Of a DNA stretch of 64,000 nt, positions 31,908 through 40,594 are shown in pieces. The notes beneath the pieces were generated by a model. It did no database searches, was not told the origin of the DNA, and was given only the letters and a program-made list of their open reading frames with translations. The stretch spans positions 3,115 to 67,114 of the forward strand of contig JBGGNG010000152.1 of the NCBI GenBank assembly GCA_041287635.1, read 5' to 3'. The position numbers and the translations under genes were made by a program. How positions within the stretch are numbered: position 1 is the first letter of the stretch; every line of letters starts with the position of its first letter. This stretch comes from JAOUEA01 sp041287635 (lineage in GTDB: Bacteria > Actinomycetota > UBA4738 > HRBIN12).

Positions 31908-34270
31908 GACGGCGAGCCTATCGACGAAGCGGGGTCGGCGTTCCGCTTCCTTGCTCGTGCCTCTTGAAGGGCCATCCAGACCCGCTCCGAGGTGAGCGGC
32001 AGGTCGAGGTGGCGCAGGCCCCAGGGCGAGAGCGCGTCGATCACGGCGTTCTGCACCGCAGGGGTGGAGCCGATCGTCGCGGACTCCCCGATGCCCTTGG
32101 CCCCCAGGGGGTTCACGGGCGTGGGGGTCTCGGTGCGCGCCGTCTCGAAGTGGGGGAACTCGACCGCCGACGGCATCGCGTAGGTCGTGAGCGTCGACGT
32201 GACCGGGTTGCCTGCCTCGTCGTAACGGACCTCCTCATAGAGCGCCTGGGCGATGCCCTGGGCGAGGCCGCCGTGCACCTGTCCTTCCACCAACGCGGGG
32301 TTCAGCACCCGGCCGCAGTCATCGACCGCCACATGCCGCACGAGTCGCACCTCGCCGGTCTCGGTGTCCACCTCCACCACGGCGACGTGCGCGCCGAACG
32401 GGAACGTGGAGCCGGGCTCGCGGTAGACGCCCTCGGCACGCAGCCCCGTGTCCATCCCCGGCGGCAGCGTCCGCGCGTCGTGCGATGCGGTGGCGAGCTC
32501 GGAGAGCGAAAGGGACCGGCCGGGCGCACCGCGCACCGCGAACCCGCCACCGGGAGCCACCTCGAGGTCGTTCGGGTCGGCCTCCAGCAGATGCGCCGCG
32601 AGCGCTCGCGCCCCCTCGAGCACCTCTCCACTGCGCTCGAACACCGACGATCCGCCCGCCTGCAACGAGCGAGAGCCCCACGTGCCCGCCCCCCGCTTCA
32701 CGAGTCCCGTGTCGGAATGCACCACCCGGATCGCCTCGATCGGCACCCCGAGCACCCCCGAAGCGAGCTGCGCGAACGCCGTCTCGTGGCCCTGTCCGTG
32801 CGGCGAGGTCCCCGTGATCACGGAGACCGTGCCGTCCGGATACGCCTCGACCGCGGCGAACTCCTTCGAGCTGAACGACGTGATCTCGACGTAGGTGGCG
32901 AGGCCGATGCCCAGGGCCATGTGATCGCCCCGTTCCCGTCGGGCGGCTCGCTCGGCGCGAAGGGCGTCGATCCCGGCGAGCCGCTCCGCCTCGCCCAGCG
33001 CGCGCTCGTACTCACCGACGTCGTACACGGTCCCCGACGCCGTCCGGTAGGGGAACGCCTCGGGAGGGATCAGGTTCCGGCGTCGCACGTCGCGAGGGTC
33101 CATGCCGAGCTCGGCGGCGACGAGGTCGATCGCGCGCTCGATCAGGGCGGTGGCCTCGGGCCTGCCGGCCCCCCGGTAGGGTGCGATCGGCGTCGCGTTC
33201 GTCACGACGCTGCGCCCCCTCGAAGCGATGCGCGGGATCGTGTAGACGCCCGCCAGCATCTCGTGCGTCGTGTTCGGCAGGAAGGCCCCGATCGGGTAGG
33301 CGCCCATGTCCGCGATCAGATCCGCCCGCAGACCCACGAGCGTGCCATCGTGTCGAGCGCCGATCTCGACGTGCTGCACCTGCCCCCGTCCGTGGGTGAG
33401 CGCGAGGAGCCCCTCCGACCGGGACTCGACCCAGCGAACGGGGCGCCCGAGCCTCGCCGCGACCGCGGCAACCACCAGGTACTCGGGGTAGACCTGCAGC
33501 TTCGCGCCGAACCCACCGCCGACGTCGGGGGCGATCGTGCGGAAGGAGTCCTTCTCCACCCCGAGGGCGTCGGCGAGGTCGTCACGGACGTCGAACGGCA
33601 CTTGGGTCGAGACCCATGCCGTGAACGATCCGTCGCCGTGCGGTTGCACGGCGATCGCGTTGCCTTCCATGGGCACGGGCGCGACGCGTTGGTTCACGAA
33701 CCGCCCGCGCGCCACGACGTCGGCCCCGGCGAGGACGTCGTCGTCCCATGCCGCCTCGAACGAGGCGACCACGTTCGAGCCGTGCTCGGGCCACAGGCGC
33801 GGGGCCGCCGCGTCCAGCGCCGTCTCCGGGTCGGTCACGGCGGGCAGGGGGTCGTAGTCGCCGACGACCGCTTCGGCCGCATCCTCGGCCTGCGCGAGGG
33901 TGCCGGCCACGACGATCGCGATCGCCTCACCGACGAACCGCACCAGCTCTCGAGCCAGCGCTTCGCGCCCGAAGGGCCCCTCGAGCGCATCGGTCGAGCC
34001 TTCCACCACGCCGCTCGCCGGCAGGCGATCGAGGTCGAGGTCGGCGGCGGTGAACACACCGGCTACGCCGGGCATCGCGCGGGCGGCAGTGACCTCCACG
34101 GCGTTCAGGCGTGCATGCGGCATGATGGAGCGGACGAACACGGCGCGCAGGGCGCCCTCGATCGGCAGGTTCTCCACGTACCGGCTGCGACCCGTCAGGA
34201 AGCGTGGGTCTTCAGAACGGAGGGCCGACACGCCGAACGTCGAGGGAGGCAACGTCGTCACGGGAGCCAT
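31904..34270 (-). CDS. Molybdenum hydroxylase large subunit (xanthine/CO dehydrogenase family, form II-like)
   Basis: The 788-residue protein has the CoxL/XdhA layout: S-E-D-P-R-F-L-T-G-R-S-R-Y at the N-terminus, G-G-G-F-G-A-K-L-Q-V-Y-P-E (molybdopterin contact), P-Y-R-G-A-G-R-P-E-A (active-site loop) and G-A-K-G-I-G-E-S at the C-terminus, whose Glu is catalytic. The loop is P/A-Y-R-G-A-G-R, not the A-Y-R-C-S-F-R of true form I CO dehydrogenase, so CO oxidation should not be assumed. A GTG 15 nt upstream is an alternative start. The usual small [2Fe-2S] and medium FAD subunits are absent on both sides. Confidence 0.92.
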   Translation of the reverse strand: MAPVTTLPPSTFGVSALRSEDPRFLTGRSRYVENLPIEGALRAVFVRSIMPHARLNAVEVTAARAMPGVAGVFTAADLDLDRLPASGVVEGSTDALEGPFGREALARELVRFVGEAIAIVVAGTLAQAEDAAEAVVGDYDPLPAVTDPETALDAAAPRLWPEHGSNVVASFEAAWDDDVLAGADVVARGRFVNQRVAPVPMEGNAIAVQPHGDGSFTAWVSTQVPFDVRDDLADALGVEKDSFRTIAPDVGGGFGAKLQVYPEYLVVAAVAARLGRPVRWVESRSEGLLALTHGRGQVQHVEIGARHDGTLVGLRADLIADMGAYPIGAFLPNTTHEMLAGVYTIPRIASRGRSVVTNATPIAPYRGAGRPEATALIERAIDLVAAELGMDPRDVRRRNLIPPEAFPYRTASGTVYDVGEYERALGEAERLAGIDALRAERAARRERGDHMALGIGLATYVEITSFSSKEFAAVEAYPDGTVSVITGTSPHGQGHETAFAQLASGVLGVPIEAIRVVHSDTGLVKRGAGTWGSRSLQAGGSSVFERSGEVLEGARALAAHLLEADPNDLEVAPGGGFAVRGAPGRSLSLSELATASHDARTLPPGMDTGLRAEGVYREPGSTFPFGAHVAVVEVDTETGEVRLVRHVAVDDCGRVLNPALVEGQVHGGLAQGIAQALYEEVRYDEAGNPVTSTLTTYAMPSAVEFPHFETARTETPTPVNPLGAKGIGESATIGSTPAVQNAVIDALSPWGLRHLDLPLTSERVWMALQEARARKRNADPASSIGSPS

Positions 34271-34300
34271 GCTCCCAGAGCGCACACGCGGGAGGGATCA

Positions 34301-35437
34301 GTCACGCGACGACATCGCAGGACCCTCGGCATCGCCGCGGCGGCGATCGTGATGGCGACGACGCCGATGGCCCCGGCCTTCGCCGGTAGCGCGCCGTCGG
34401 TCCGGGTGGTGACCGTCGCCGAGCTCGAGCAGCCGGTCGGCTTCACATTCGCTCCCAACGGACGCATCGTCTACCTGGAACGAGCGACCGGCGCCGTGCG
34501 CTCGCTCGACCCCCGCACCGGTCGCGATCGGCTCCTGCACCGCATCACCGGCGTGAACAGCGACGGCGAGCGAGGCGCGCTGGGGGTCGCCCTGCACCCT
34601 CGGTGGCCGCGTGAACCCTGGGTCTACGTCTACGTCTCGAGGGCCCCGGCCGGCGGCGAACTGCGGAACCAGCTGCTGCGCCTGCGCATCCGCGACGGCC
34701 GGTCGGTCTCGCGGGAAGTGCTCCTGAACTCGCCGATCGGCGGCCGCGCCAACCACAACGGCGGTCGCGTCGCGTTCGGCCCCGACGGCAAGCTCTACGT
34801 CGTGATCGGCGACGGAGGCGAGGACCCCGGCACCGCACAGACGATCGTCGACGAGCCTCGCGGGAAGATCCTTCGCCTGAACCCCGACGGCTCGGTGCCC
34901 GCCTCGAACCCGTTCGCCTCGCCCGTCTGGTCGTTCGGTCATCGCAACTCGATCGGCTTCGCCTTCGACCCCGTCACCGGGCGGTTGTGGGAGAGCGAGA
35001 ACGGTCCCGAGTGCAACGACGAGTTGAACCGCATCGTTGCGGGCGGGAACTTCGCCTGGGGTCCCTCACAGGACTGCGGCACGCCATCGATGGTCGAGGA
35101 CACGAACCGCGACGGACCCGACCCCCGGCGCCTGCCCGAGTTCACGTTCGCCGAGACCGTGGCCGCGACCGGCGTCGCGTTCTGCGATCGGTGCGGACTC
35201 GGCGCTCGCTACGACGGCACGATGCTCGCGGGCTGCTCGAACGGCACCTGCAAGGCGACCGTCGGGCCCGTGATGCACGTCCCGCTCACGTCCGGGCGCT
35301 GGTCGTTCGCCGGCCCGCCGGCCGAAGTTCCCCTGACGAACCACGACGGCGCGGTGTATTCCATGGAGGTCGCGCCCGACGGTCGGATCTACTTCAGCGA
35401 CGGAGAGGGCATCTACCGGCTGAGGCCTACCGGCTGA
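34301..35437 (+). CDS. Secreted sorbosone/glucose dehydrogenase-like beta-propeller (start codon not identifiable)
   Basis: The reading frame encodes a signal-peptide-like head (T-R-R-H-R-R-T-L-G-I-A-A-A-A-I-V-M, cleavage near A-F-A-G-S). Then comes a GSDH/sorbosone-type six-bladed propeller: G-E-R-G-A-L-G-V-A-L-H-P, H-N-G-G-R-V-A-F-G-P-D-G-K-L-Y, G-D-G-G-E-D, W-S-F-G-H-R-N-S-I-G-F and Y-F-S-D-G. Such enzymes use PQQ and Ca2+ outside the cytoplasm. GGAGGG stands at 34291–34296, but the codon at the expected position, 34301, is GTC. The next in-frame GTG/ATG (34349/34352) would cut the signal peptide. The downstream paralogue also has a lesion. Confidence 0.75.
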   Translation, partial: VTRRHRRTLGIAAAAIVMATTPMAPAFAGSAPSVRVVTVAELEQPVGFTFAPNGRIVYLERATGAVRSLDPRTGRDRLLHRITGVNSDGERGALGVALHPRWPREPWVYVYVSRAPAGGELRNQLLRLRIRDGRSVSREVLLNSPIGGRANHNGGRVAFGPDGKLYVVIGDGGEDPGTAQTIVDEPRGKILRLNPDGSVPASNPFASPVWSFGHRNSIGFAFDPVTGRLWESENGPECNDELNRIVAGGNFAWGPSQDCGTPSMVEDTNRDGPDPRRLPEFTFAETVAATGVAFCDRCGLGARYDGTMLAGCSNGTCKATVGPVMHVPLTSGRWSFAGPPAEVPLTNHDGAVYSMEVAPDGRIYFSDGEGIYRLRPTG

Positions 35438-35492
35438 GGCCGGCATGAGGCCCGCCGACCCACCGATGACGCACGAGGAGGCCGAGGACCCG

Positions 35493-36602
35493 ATGCACAT
35501 CCGAGCCGCGAAGACGCTCGCAGGAGCCCTGACGATCGTGCTCACCGCCGCCCTGATCGCCTCCGTGGTCGCCGGCTCCGCCGCGGCTGGAGCCGGCGTC
35601 GGCACGGTGAAGGTGGCGGACGGACTGAACGGACCCGCCGCGTTCACGTTCACGCCCAAGGGCACGATCGTCTACCTCGAGCGGGCCACGGGTGTGGTTC
35701 GCTTCCGCAACCCGACGACGGACTTCGACCGCCTGTTCTTCCGCATCCGCGGTGTGAGCGGCGCTGGCGAGCGCGGCGCGCTGGGGGTCGCGCTGCACTC
35801 GCGCTGGCCCGAGAAGCCTTTCGTCTACGTCTACGTCACGCGACGCGCCGACGGCAGGCTCCGCAACCAGATCGTGCGGATCCGCGACCGGGGAGGGAGG
35901 GGCGCGGGACTCACGACGATCCTGGCGACCCCCGCGAGCTCCAGCCCGTACCACAACGGCGGCCGCATCATGTTCGGCCCCGACGGCAAGCTCTACGCGA
36001 TCGTCGGGGACGGCCACAACGCGAGGAACGCTCAGGACCGCACGGGGAACCTCCGCGGCAAGATCCTGCGCATGAACCCCGACGGCTCGGTGCCCGGCAC
36101 GAACCCGATGATCGGAGGGCGGCGCAGTCGCATCTTCGCCTACGGCATCCGCAACTCCTTCGGCTTCACGTTCGACCCCGCGCAGGGGAACCTCTGGGAG
36201 ACCGAGAACGGCTCGGAGTGCTACGTCGAGATCAACTAGTTGCAGCCGGGCGACAACTACGCCTGGGGACCGGGTCAGAGCTGTCCCGACACGAACCAGG
36301 ACGGACCCGAGCCGCGCCGTCAACCCGAGGTGACCTTCTCGAACACGATCGGCATCACCGGCGCCGCTTTCTGCGACGGCTGCGGCCTCGCCGGACGTGA
36401 TGGCGACCTGCTGTTCGGCGCGTGTTGCGACGGCGGTCTCGTGCGCCGGGTCTCGCTCGACGCCGCGCGCGACGACGTCGTCGGCGGCCCGATCACGATG
36501 CTGGACGCCCCCGGAGGATCGGTCTACTCGATGGAGGTCGGCCCGAACGGGAGCATCTACTTCAGCGACAACGACTCGATCTATCGGCTCCTCGACGCTT
36601 AG
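35493..36602 (+). pseudogene. Second sorbosone/glucose dehydrogenase-like gene interrupted by an in-frame TAG
   Basis: From M-H-I-R-A-A-K the frame encodes a signal peptide (L-T-I-V-L-T-A-A-L-I-A-S-V-V-A-G-S-A-A-A-G) and the same propeller motifs as the upstream copy, including G-E-R-G-A-L-G-V-A-L-H, H-N-G-G-R-I-M-F-G-P-D-G-K-L-Y and Y-G-I-R-N-S-F-G-F. TAG at 36237–36239 stops it after 248 codons, but the same frame continues homologous to the end (N-Y-A-W-G-P-G-Q, Y-F-S-D-N-D-S-I-Y-R-L). The paralogue has Arg at this position, so AGG to TAG by one change explains it. It is either a young pseudogene, a read error or a read-through site. Confidence 0.8.
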
Positions 36603-36691
36603 GCGGCCGCAGGGAGCCGATACCCAGAACGGCCGGCCGGGAGTAGGCTCGATGGGAGCCGGGACCGCCCGAGACCCTCCGGGGGTGAGCG

Positions 36692-36841
36692 ATGGACATC
36701 GGACAGCCAAAGCGGATCATCGAGATCGAACCGGCGACGCTGCCACTGCCGGGAGAGATCGAGCCCGACCCCGAGGCCGAACCCGCGGTTCGGCCCGCCC
36801 GCGAGCCGGAGCCGGCCGTTCCCGAACGTCGTCCGTCGTGA
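36692..36841 (+). CDS. Short Pro/Glu-rich conserved peptide upstream of a hypothetical gene
   Basis: The 49-residue ORF begins M-D-I-G-Q-P-K-R-I-I-E-I-E-P and becomes Glu/Pro/Arg-rich (E-P-D-P-E-A-E-P-A-V-R-P-A). This M-D-I-G-x-x-K-R-x-I-E-x-E-P head recurs in short actinobacterial proteins (from memory), which supports coding. GGGGGTGAGCG precedes the ATG. Its TGA overlaps the GTG of the next gene (GTGA), implying coupled translation. Function unknown. Confidence 0.62.
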   Translation: MDIGQPKRIIEIEPATLPLPGEIEPDPEAEPAVRPAREPEPAVPERRPS

Positions 36842-37413
36842 ACCATCGGTCCGCGACGCTCGAGGGTCTCCCCACCGACGTTCGCGCCGAGCCGATCGTC
36901 GCGTGGCGTGCGTGGGCCCTGACGGGCCACCGCGACGGCACGGGCCTGTTGCTGCGACCCGTCGCCAAGCGCGCTCGTCTCTGGCGGCCTCGCGAGATCG
37001 TGGAAGCCTCATGCCGCACGTCTCGTCGGCACGAGGCTCCCGACCCCCGGTGCACGTGCGGGCTGCACGCCACGCACACGATCGACCCGCTCCGTCGCAC
37101 CAGGTCCCCCGCCGTGCTCGGACGTGTCGCGCTCTGGGGTCGAGTGGTCGAGCACGAGCACGGGTTCCGCGCGCAGTACGCCTATCCACAGCGGCTGCGG
37201 TTGATCTGTCAGTTCTGCTTCTGGATGAGCGAACCACGTCGGTCGACGCCCGACCACGTCGGCTGGTTCCCGCACGACGAGCTGATCCCCGTCTGCGAGG
37301 AGCACCTGGCGGTCGCTCGCCGCAACGGTGTGTCACCGCGGCTCGTGCTCCCCGCCCCAGAGGTGGTCCAGCGGCTGCGCGACACCTACACCGTGGACCC
37401 GCTGGCGGTCTGA
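36838..37413 (+). CDS. Hypothetical Cys-containing protein (DUF-type, actinobacterial)
   Basis: The 191-residue product starts at a GTG coupled to the short peptide gene. It reads I-V-A-W-R-A-W at the front, then R-C-T-C-G-L-H-A-T-H-T, the motif V-L-G-R-V-A-L-W-G-R-V-V-E-H-E-H-G-F-R-A (known in many actinobacterial proteins without assigned function), then L-I-C-Q-F-C-F-W and P-V-C-E-E-H-L. The three Cys pairs or Cys/His sites suggest zinc binding. No catalytic motif is evident. I cannot name a function. Confidence 0.7.
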   Translation: MNHRSATLEGLPTDVRAEPIVAWRAWALTGHRDGTGLLLRPVAKRARLWRPREIVEASCRTSRRHEAPDPRCTCGLHATHTIDPLRRTRSPAVLGRVALWGRVVEHEHGFRAQYAYPQRLRLICQFCFWMSEPRRSTPDHVGWFPHDELIPVCEEHLAVARRNGVSPRLVLPAPEVVQRLRDTYTVDPLAV

Positions 37414-37414
37414 G

Positions 37415-37984
37415 CTACCGCCCGTCCCTCGCCGCCCGCTTCCGCGCGGCCGTGCGGGCGAGCCGATCTCGCAGATCAGCGGCCTGACGGGCGACGTCAT
37501 CGGTGGGTTCGGAGGATTGGGGCTCCGCGTCGTCGTGGCCCGCCGGCTCGGGCGACGCGCCGAGCGCCGGAGCGATCTCGCCGCGCGTCGCAGCCTCGAT
37601 CCGCGCGCTGATCTCATCGAGCCGGCGCTCAGCGTCACGAACCCGGCGCTCGGCGTCCTCGACCCGGCGTTCGAGCGGGGCGAGCGACGCCAGGCGGTCG
37701 CGGATCAGTCGCTCACGCTCCTCGGCTTCTGATGCTCTTGCGATCGACACGTCGCGCTCGTGCGCGACCTCGACGAGTGCCATCGCCGCGTCGTCGGCGG
37801 GTGCGGCAGCGGCCACGGGCGCAGGAGCGTCAACGGGCATGTCGGCTCCGACGCGGGCCACGATGTCGGCCTCGACGGGCGGTTCGACGGACGGCTCGAC
37901 GGACGGCTCGTCGCTCGCCGGCGAGCCAGACTTCGAGCCCCGAGACCGGAACCATCGCCCCGCAGGACGTTTGGGATCCTCCAT
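37415..37984 (-). CDS. Coiled-coil protein of unknown function
   Basis: The frame encodes 189 residues from M-E-D-P-K-R-P-A-G-R-W. The first third is Pro/Glu/Ala-rich and disordered, with repeated E-P-S-V-E-P. The middle (~85–135) is a charged helix with heptad-like Arg/Glu/Leu spacing (L-E-R-R-V-E-D-A-E-R-R-V-R-D-A-E-R-R-L). The end is basic (A-R-K-R-A-A-R-D-G-R). It converges on the upstream hypothetical with a 1-nt gap. I recognise no family. Coding is likely but not certain, because the opposite frames are also open. Confidence 0.5.
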   Translation of the reverse strand: MEDPKRPAGRWFRSRGSKSGSPASDEPSVEPSVEPPVEADIVARVGADMPVDAPAPVAAAAPADDAAMALVEVAHERDVSIARASEAEERERLIRDRLASLAPLERRVEDAERRVRDAERRLDEISARIEAATRGEIAPALGASPEPAGHDDAEPQSSEPTDDVARQAADLRDRLARTAARKRAARDGR

Positions 37985-38154
37985 GACCTGCATCATCGGC
38001 CGCCAGGTCGCGTTCCTTCACCCTTCGCCGATCCCCATCGGATTGGCTCTCGACGTGACGGACGTCACCGACCCACCTCGCCCGGCCGGCTCAAGCTACG
38101 AGGACTCTCCTCCGATACCGAGACGGAACCCCCTGACGGAGAAGCTCGCAGTCC

Positions 38155-38961
38155 ATGACGTCCCCCCGATCGATCCGCCATGCCCTGACGGTCGTCACGC
38201 TCATGACGGCCGTGCTCATCCCTGCCGTGCCCGCGCACGCCCGCTCGGTGCTCGAGGGCGAACTCGCCGAACGCTCCGCGATCATCGACTCGATCGAGCA
38301 GATGCGCGACCGTCGGGGTCGCAGCGTGACCCGCATGCGCTCCGTGATCGCCGATACCTCACATCGATTGCGGCATATGCCGAGCCGGGTTGTCATCGCG
38401 AACCCTGAGCGGTTCCTGCATCTGCGCAGGGAGCTGCGCCAGCAACGCGATGAGGCGGAACGCCGTATCGAGCGGTCGGGGCGGTTCGTCGAGCGGCGCA
38501 TCGGCGCGCTGCAAGCGCGCCGCCGAACGATCGACGCCTGGGTGGCGACCTGGGGCATCTTCGAGCACTGCCCGATCCGCGGGTGGCACTCGATCTCCGA
38601 CAACTTCGGCATCACGGTGCGGCTCCCGGGGGTGCCCGTCCATCGACACATGGGCAACGACATCCTCGCCGCCGCAGGTACACCCATCGTGGCGCCGTTC
38701 GACGGGTACGCGACGGCTTCGACGGGTGTGCTCGGAGGCCTCGAGGTCCGTGTCAGCGGGGCTCGAGGGTACGTCTACAACGCGCATCTCTCGTCGTATG
38801 GCACGCTCGGCCAGGTGAGCGCCGGAACCGTGATCGGCTACGTCGGTGCGACCGGCGATGCGACCACTGCCCACGACCACCTGGAATGGCACCCGAACGG
38901 CGGGTTGGCCGTCGATCCCTACCCGTACCTGGTCGTCAGCTGCGACGCGGCCGCCCAGTAG
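38155..38961 (+). CDS. Secreted M23-family metallopeptidase with N-terminal coiled coil (first copy)
   Basis: The 268-residue protein has a signal peptide (A-L-T-V-V-T-L-M-T-A-V-L-I-P-A-V-P-A-H-A), an Arg/Glu-rich coiled coil (~30–130), and an LytM/M23 domain. Zinc-site motifs H-R-H-M-G-N-D (H-x3-D type) and H-D-H-L-E-W-H are both present. M23 enzymes cut peptidoglycan peptide bridges or, when degenerate, activate amidases. The motif set looks complete. A close paralogue lies at 51237. An inverted repeat GTGACG-GA-CGTCAC at 38055–38068 upstream may be an operator. Confidence 0.9.
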   Translation: MTSPRSIRHALTVVTLMTAVLIPAVPAHARSVLEGELAERSAIIDSIEQMRDRRGRSVTRMRSVIADTSHRLRHMPSRVVIANPERFLHLRRELRQQRDEAERRIERSGRFVERRIGALQARRRTIDAWVATWGIFEHCPIRGWHSISDNFGITVRLPGVPVHRHMGNDILAAAGTPIVAPFDGYATASTGVLGGLEVRVSGARGYVYNAHLSSYGTLGQVSAGTVIGYVGATGDATTAHDHLEWHPNGGLAVDPYPYLVVSCDAAAQ

Positions 38962-38972
38962 TCCGTGACGGA

Positions 38973-39626
38973 CTAGCGGCCATTGACCGAGAAGTGCTGG
39001 TAGTCCTTCTCTCCGGCCCAGTCGCCGCCCCACTCCCACCCGACGGCGTGGAACGCCCACCACACCCGGTCGTGATGGTGCACCATGCCTCGGCGGTGGT
39101 TCGATCGATCGAGGTACGTCTCACCGGCGGGCGGTGAGACGCCACCGCTCCATACGAACGGGTTCTGCACCGGGTTCAGGTCGAGTGCGCGGCCGTACGC
39201 GTGCTGCGACCAGCGGCAGCACACACCGGCGCGCCAGCGGCAGTTGAACGCCGACGTGTTGTTCGCCTTCATCGAGCGCATGTCGTCGGCGCCGTAGTGG
39301 TCGACGAGGCGCATGCGTCTGATCGGGAACCGGTCGTCGTAGAGGCGACGGAACACCCGCGCGATGTCGTCGGCGTACCAGCGGTGCAGGACCATGCGCC
39401 CGGTATGGGCCTGGCGGTCAAATCCCCAGTACGTCATACGGACGATCCGCAGGTCGGCGAAGCCCACCGGGCAGCCGGGCCGCCACGACCGTCCGGTCAT
39501 CAGCTCGCGCGTACCGGGCCCGATCGGCGAGATGCGCGACTCGTACTCCGGCGCGCCGGCCCGGGCCGGCGACCCCCACGCCACGACCGCGGCGGCGACC
39601 AGGGCGAGGGCGACCAGGCGGCGCAC
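38973..39626 (-). CDS. Secreted M15-family D-Ala-D-Ala carboxypeptidase-like protein
   Basis: The 217-residue protein starts at a GTG 2 nt after the upstream stop. A signal peptide (L-V-A-L-A-L-V-A-A-A-V-V-A-W-G-S-P-A-R-A) precedes a Peptidase_M15_4 domain. Its zinc motif is S-Q-H-A-Y-G-R-A-L-D-L-N-P (H-x6-D) and a late His lies in Y-Q-H-F-S. It also carries three Cys in F-N-C-R-W-R-A-G-V-C-C-R. Enzymes of this kind trim stem peptides of peptidoglycan. It faces the M23 gene with an 11-nt gap, giving a convergent pair of wall hydrolases. Confidence 0.88.
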   Translation of the reverse strand: MRRLVALALVAAAVVAWGSPARAGAPEYESRISPIGPGTRELMTGRSWRPGCPVGFADLRIVRMTYWGFDRQAHTGRMVLHRWYADDIARVFRRLYDDRFPIRRMRLVDHYGADDMRSMKANNTSAFNCRWRAGVCCRWSQHAYGRALDLNPVQNPFVWSGGVSPPAGETYLDRSNHRRGMVHHHDRVWWAFHAVGWEWGGDWAGEKDYQHFSVNGR

Positions 39627-39628
39627 GC

Positions 39629-40384
39629 TCAGCTTCGCACCTTCCCGAGCAGCCGCAGGATCTCGAGGTACAGCCAGATCAGCGTCGCGATCAGCCCGAA
39701 CGCGCAGTACCACGACATGTACGTGGGAGCGCCGGCCTTCGCGCCTTCCTCGATGAAGTAGAAGTCGACGAAGAGGTTCAACGCCGCCACGATGCAGATG
39801 CCGACGCTGACCGCGATGCCGAGCGGCGTCGGGTCGTTGATGAACCCGAGCTCCACCCCGAACAGGCCGAGGACGATCGCCACGACGTACATCAGCAGGA
39901 TGCCGAGCGTCGCCATCATCACGACCGCCACGAACTTCTTCGTCACCTTCACGATGCGCGAGCCGTAGAGGAACAGCGCGCCCGCGAACACCGCGAAGGT
40001 CGCGAACACCGCCTGCAGCACGATGCCGTCGAACTCCTGCTCATAGCCGAACGAGATCACGCCCGCCCAGAAGCCCATGACGACGGAGTACAGCGGGCCG
40101 GTGAACGGCGCGATCTGCGGCTTGAACGCGGTGACGATCGACAGCACGATGAGTCCCAGCAGGCCGATCATCATGATCGTGCCGACGGTGCCCGAGATCT
40201 GGTCCCCGAAGGACCAGCCGTACGTCGCGCTCGCGATCGCGAGCACGAGCAGGAACGCCGCCCTGAAGATCGTGCCGTTCAGCGTCATGACCTTGGGCGC
40301 GACGTCGGGTCGGCCTGGGATCGTGATCGGTTCCAGGTGCGGCGCGTTCTGGAACGTCTTCTCGTTCAGCATCTGTCGGGACAC
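39629..40384 (-). CDS. Bax inhibitor-1/YccA family membrane protein
   Basis: Start at a GTG preceded by AGGAGGAAC, giving 251 residues. The protein has seven membrane helices. The BI-1/YccA group markers are present: P-V/I-T-L/M-N-G-T-x-F/R-A ahead of helix one, the G-F-W-A-G-V-I-S region, and the acidic C-terminal helix end with D-F-Y-F-I-E-E-G. Bacterial members are thought to be pH-sensitive calcium leak channels. It precedes the M15 carboxypeptidase gene on the same strand by 2 nt and follows tRNA-Ala. Confidence 0.92.
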   Translation of the reverse strand: MSRQMLNEKTFQNAPHLEPITIPGRPDVAPKVMTLNGTIFRAAFLLVLAIASATYGWSFGDQISGTVGTIMMIGLLGLIVLSIVTAFKPQIAPFTGPLYSVVMGFWAGVISFGYEQEFDGIVLQAVFATFAVFAGALFLYGSRIVKVTKKFVAVVMMATLGILLMYVVAIVLGLFGVELGFINDPTPLGIAVSVGICIVAALNLFVDFYFIEEGAKAGAPTYMSWYCAFGLIATLIWLYLEILRLLGKVRS

Positions 40385-40444
40385 GCGGGGTTCCTCCTCG
40401 TCGAGTCGACTCGCTCGCGCGATCGTATGACGCACGCGGCGCAG

Positions 40445-40520
40445 TGGTGGAGACGACCGGGATCGAACCGGCGACCTCCGGCTTGCAAAGCCGGCGCTCT
40501 TCCAACTGAGCTACGTCCCC
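40445..40520 (-). tRNA. tRNA-Ala (anticodon TGC)
   Basis: On the minus strand the 76-nt sequence folds with acceptor GGGGACG/CGTCTCC (one G–U), D-stem GCTC, anticodon stem CCGGC/GCCGG around loop TTTGCAA, and T-arm with GGTTCGATCC. The anticodon TGC reads Ala. CCA is encoded in the DNA. In related actinobacteria tRNA-Ala and tRNA-Ile also sit near gyrA; here they are ~9.5 kb apart. Confidence 0.97.
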
Positions 40521-40594
40521 TCGTCGTGCTCCGAGTCTATCGAGGCACCACGCCCCGGTGCGGATGTGGAACCATCCGTGGATGGCAGCGGCCG

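Noticed and set aside
31904..34270. Possible carbon monoxide dehydrogenase (CoxL)
   Set aside because: The active-site loop is P-Y-R-G-A-G-R rather than A-Y-R-C-S-F-R, and no coxM/coxS are adjacent, so CO oxidation is not supported.
31964..35437. An 1157-codon plus-strand frame running through the molybdenum hydroxylase gene into the dehydrogenase
   Set aside because: The first ~780 codons are the shadow of the well-supported minus-strand hydroxylase. Only the part after ~34301 shows dehydrogenase homology.
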